DNA from: Chloroflexota bacterium
GTDB taxonomy: Bacteria; Chloroflexota; Anaerolineae; Anaerolineales; UBA11579
Assembly: GCA_018662365.1 (NCBI GenBank)
Contig: JABJGH010000009.1
Coordinates: 16,713 to 80,712 of the forward strand
DNA length: 64,000 nucleotides
Reading direction: 5' to 3'
Part shown: piece after piece, positions 62,390 to 64,000 of the stretch
Position numbering within the stretch: the stretch's first letter is position 1
How the letters are laid out: every line of letters starts with the position of its first letter
The notes under the pieces: model-generated
Seen by the model: only the letters and a program-made list of their open reading frames with translations
Told to the model about the DNA's origin: nothing
The model's database searches: none
Made by a program: the position numbers and the translations under genes

Positions 62390-63433
62390 ATGGCATTACC
62401 AACAGAGGGTCAAAATAAAAATATAGCATGGGATTCATTTGCCGCGGAAATCGATATTGAAATTGAACAAACAGAAAAAGAATTGAATGAAATTTCAATT
62501 TTATTAGAGCAAAGTGAAGGTGAGGTGGAAAAATTAGCAGAGCGCAATGCGACGATTAATTTACATCTTCAAAAAATCCTTACCCAAATAGATGATCTTC
62601 CCAGTGCAGAAACCAAGATAGCTTATAATGCCGCTCTAGATTCGCAACAACGTCTGGTCGTGATGAGAAGCCAGTTGGAAAAGCTAAAATCTGAGCAGAA
62701 ACACCTAAATCGTTATTTTAAAATTGTGCTAAAAGTAAAGCAGGCGATTGATGAAGGGGCAATGGATGGCTCGGATAATTCTTCCAGTCAAGGAAAGTTT
62801 GCTGCAGCTGAAATGATGATACAGGCGCAGGAAGCAGAACGGCAAAGATTGTCTCAAAAGATCCATGATGGACCTGCTCAAACTCTATCTAATTTTATCC
62901 TTCAGACAGAAATTGCTCTTAGGCTTTTTGAGATAGATCAATCCAAAGCCAAGGAGGAATTAGGTGAGCTGAAAGCCTCAGCCAGTAATACTTTCCAACA
63001 AGTTCGAGATTTTATATTTGATCTTCGTCCGATGATGTTAGATGATCTAGGTCTGGTTCCCACGGTAAAAAGATACGTAGAAGCCTATCGAGAGAAATCA
63101 GCTATTGCAATAAATCTTTCCGTCACTGGACAAGATCGCCGGATAGAATCATATTTAGAAGTGATGATATTTAGAGCTATGCAAGAATTAATTAATTATT
63201 GTTCAAATCAGGGTCAAGCAGACCAATTGAATATCCAATTTGATATGGGATTGGATAATGCACGCTTGAATATGGAAGATAATGGAAAAGGGTATGAGGA
63301 AAATGCCCATCCTGAAGAGTCTACTATTGGAATTAAAATGATCAAAGAACGAGCGGATATGATCGGTGGATCATTCGAAATTGAAAGCTTTGAAGAGGGA
63401 GGAACTCAATTTACATTGAATGTCCCCATTTAA
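62390..63433 (+). CDS. Soluble histidine kinase of the DegS/NarX (HisKA_3) type
   Basis: 347 residues without membrane segments. Residues 20-120 are a long coiled coil (sensor-like, as in DegS). EAERQRLSQKIHDGPAQTLSN is the HisKA_3 dimerisation helix with the phospho-His at about 159. The ATPase part has DNGKGYEE (G1), GIKMIKERADMIGG (G2) and GTQFTLNVP. The N-box reads ELINY, where the conserved Asn of most relatives is Tyr270, so kinase activity could be weak. No response regulator is next to it in the window. GAGGAG is 7 bases before the ATG. Confidence 0.88.
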   Translation: MALPTEGQNKNIAWDSFAAEIDIEIEQTEKELNEISILLEQSEGEVEKLAERNATINLHLQKILTQIDDLPSAETKIAYNAALDSQQRLVVMRSQLEKLKSEQKHLNRYFKIVLKVKQAIDEGAMDGSDNSSSQGKFAAAEMMIQAQEAERQRLSQKIHDGPAQTLSNFILQTEIALRLFEIDQSKAKEELGELKASASNTFQQVRDFIFDLRPMMLDDLGLVPTVKRYVEAYREKSAIAINLSVTGQDRRIESYLEVMIFRAMQELINYCSNQGQADQLNIQFDMGLDNARLNMEDNGKGYEENAHPEESTIGIKMIKERADMIGGSFEIESFEEGGTQFTLNVPI

Positions 63434-63494
63434 CATCGTTGCAATTTTATAAAAATCCGCATATATTTAATATGCTTACAGAACTGAAAGTTGA

Positions 63495-63523
63495 TTGAAT
63501 ATTGCACAAAAAGCGTATATAAT
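63495..63523 (+). promoter_or_regulatory. Promoter of the Flp-type pilin gene
   Basis: TTGAAT (63495-63500) and TATAAT (63518-63523) with a 17-base spacer, 48 bases upstream of the pilin start. Confidence 0.7.
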
Positions 63524-63570
63524 AAATTTATTCAACTTTGATTATAGTCAAAGAAATTTCAAGGAAAAAG

Positions 63571-63729
63571 ATGGTGAACGCTATGTTATTTGCTCCTAAA
63601 GAGAAAGGACAGGGCCTCGTAGAATATGCATTGATTTTAGTATTGGTAGCTATTGTTGTAATCGTAATTTTGGCTCTGCTCGGACCAGCAATTGGTAATG
63701 TTTTCTCAAACATTATGAATTCAATTTAA
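63571..63729 (+). CDS. flp: Flp-type class IVb pilin
   Basis: 52 residues from the ATG at 63571 (AAGGA 5 bases upstream). The leader MVNAMLFAPKEKG is short and basic; cleavage after Gly13 would expose QGLVEYALIL, with the conserved Glu at +5, then a hydrophobic helix to about residue 42 and a short polar tail. This is the pattern of Flp/Fap tight-adherence pilins, processed by a TadV-like peptidase. No tad genes are in the window; it is a single-gene unit with its own promoter and terminator. Confidence 0.9.
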   Translation: MVNAMLFAPKEKGQGLVEYALILVLVAIVVIVILALLGPAIGNVFSNIMNSI

Positions 63730-63754
63730 TTTGGTTCATAAGTCTAAAAAAAAT

Positions 63755-63790
63755 GAGGGTTCGGCAAAGTATGCTGAACCCTCTTTTTTT
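63755..63790 (+). terminator. Terminator after the pilin gene
   Basis: A 12-bp stem with one G-U pair (GAGGGTTCGGCA, 63755-63766 with 63772-63783), 5-base loop, then a T run. Confidence 0.9.
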
Positions 63791-63866
63791 AGATAAAGAT
63801 TAATCCTGTAGCGGGTTTGAGAATTATAATGTAGACTATATAAGTAAAATATGAGAATTGTGGGCT

Positions 63867-64000
63867 TTACCCAGTTAAGTGGAGAGCATAAATGTCTGAA
63901 TTTTGCTTAGCAAACTGTGCAGGACTGAGGTAGCCCAGCGAGGAATGCAAGCGCTTACGATTGTACCAAACTTCAATATATTCAAAGAGTGTTCGTCTAG
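63867..64000 (-). mobile_element. IS3-family transposase, C-terminal end (cut by window edge)
   Basis: On the minus strand the frame reads RTLFEYIEVWYNRKRLHSSL, then GYLSPAQFAKQNSD, and stops at 63867. This is the typical end of the IS3-family (IS150/IS2-type) OrfB integrase core, with the YNRKRLHSSLGYLSP signature. About 43 residues are in the window; the rest lies beyond the right edge. I cannot place the terminal inverted repeat with confidence. Confidence 0.9.

Noticed and set aside
1..64000. tRNA, rRNA and riboswitch genes
   Set aside because: I looked for tRNA-like cloverleaf regions with CCA-side signals, rRNA segments, and the well-known riboswitch cores, and found none I could support. 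A covariance-model search would be decisive.

Overview
The window is AT-rich bacterial DNA (about 40% G+C by eye). It most resembles a member of the Chloroflexota, probably an Anaerolineae-type lineage. The reasons are the combination of coenzyme F420 biosynthesis and F420-dependent enzymes, several molybdenum hydroxylases, a K+-independent H+-pumping pyrophosphatase together with a CBS-type family II pyrophosphatase, many GT-C membrane glycosyltransferases, and a TPR protein with acidic W-L repeats. The lineage is an inference from gene content; no rRNA or tRNA gene is visible. Nearly all coding space is ordinary chromosome. The only clear mobile DNA is the end of an IS3-type transposase cut by the right edge.

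Layout. 1-3.3 kb (minus): a DUF1385/YqhQ-like membrane protein (cut by the left edge), an M20 peptidase and an esterase. 3.4-9.6 kb (plus): a probable operon of Nudix hydrolase, SsnA-type aminohydrolase, F420:NADP oxidoreductase, CofE, a 2H phosphoesterase, a PPOX-type F420 enzyme, CofD and CofC. The window holds the F420 tail and ligase steps but no FO synthase. 9.7-13.0 kb (minus): a DtxR-type regulator with FeoA, FeoB and a FeoC-like protein. 13.2-21.5 kb (plus): an F420-type luciferase-like oxidoreductase, a thioesterase, a molybdenum-hydroxylase FAD subunit, an M16C peptidase and a 2Fe-2S/Mo fusion hydroxylase. 21.6-29 kb: a PIN-like gene broken by an in-frame amber codon, a HAD nucleotidase, a DUF2652/SRPBCC protein, small membrane proteins, an SDR, and an uncharacterised island (helical protein, DUF4332, two-LysM protein, DhaL-like protein, 54-residue membrane protein).

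29.2-41.1 kb (plus) carries a second molybdenum-hydroxylase module: CBS-PPase, XdhC, an FAD/2Fe-2S fusion, a small membrane protein, a large protein with a nucleoside-phosphorylase-like C-terminus, the Mo subunit, two hydrolases, YqeB, and a YqeC-MocA fusion. YqeB and YqeC are the marker genes of selenium-dependent molybdenum hydroxylases. This module, together with SsnA, is the best candidate here for an under-described system: a labile-selenium purine or N-heterocycle hydroxylase pathway in an F420-using organism.

41.2-50.5 kb holds the H+-pyrophosphatase, the TPR/W-L-repeat protein, ndk, rsfS (apparent CTG start), thpR and the primary sigma factor (TTG start behind a long structured leader). 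50.6-52.3 kb (minus) is a MarR regulator and MFS exporter with a perfect 11-bp-arm operator. 52.5-62.2 kb is a cluster of six GT-C glycosyltransferase-like membrane proteins, one with a frameshift. 62.4-64.0 kb holds a soluble DegS/NarX-type histidine kinase, a Flp-type pilin, and the IS3 transposase end.
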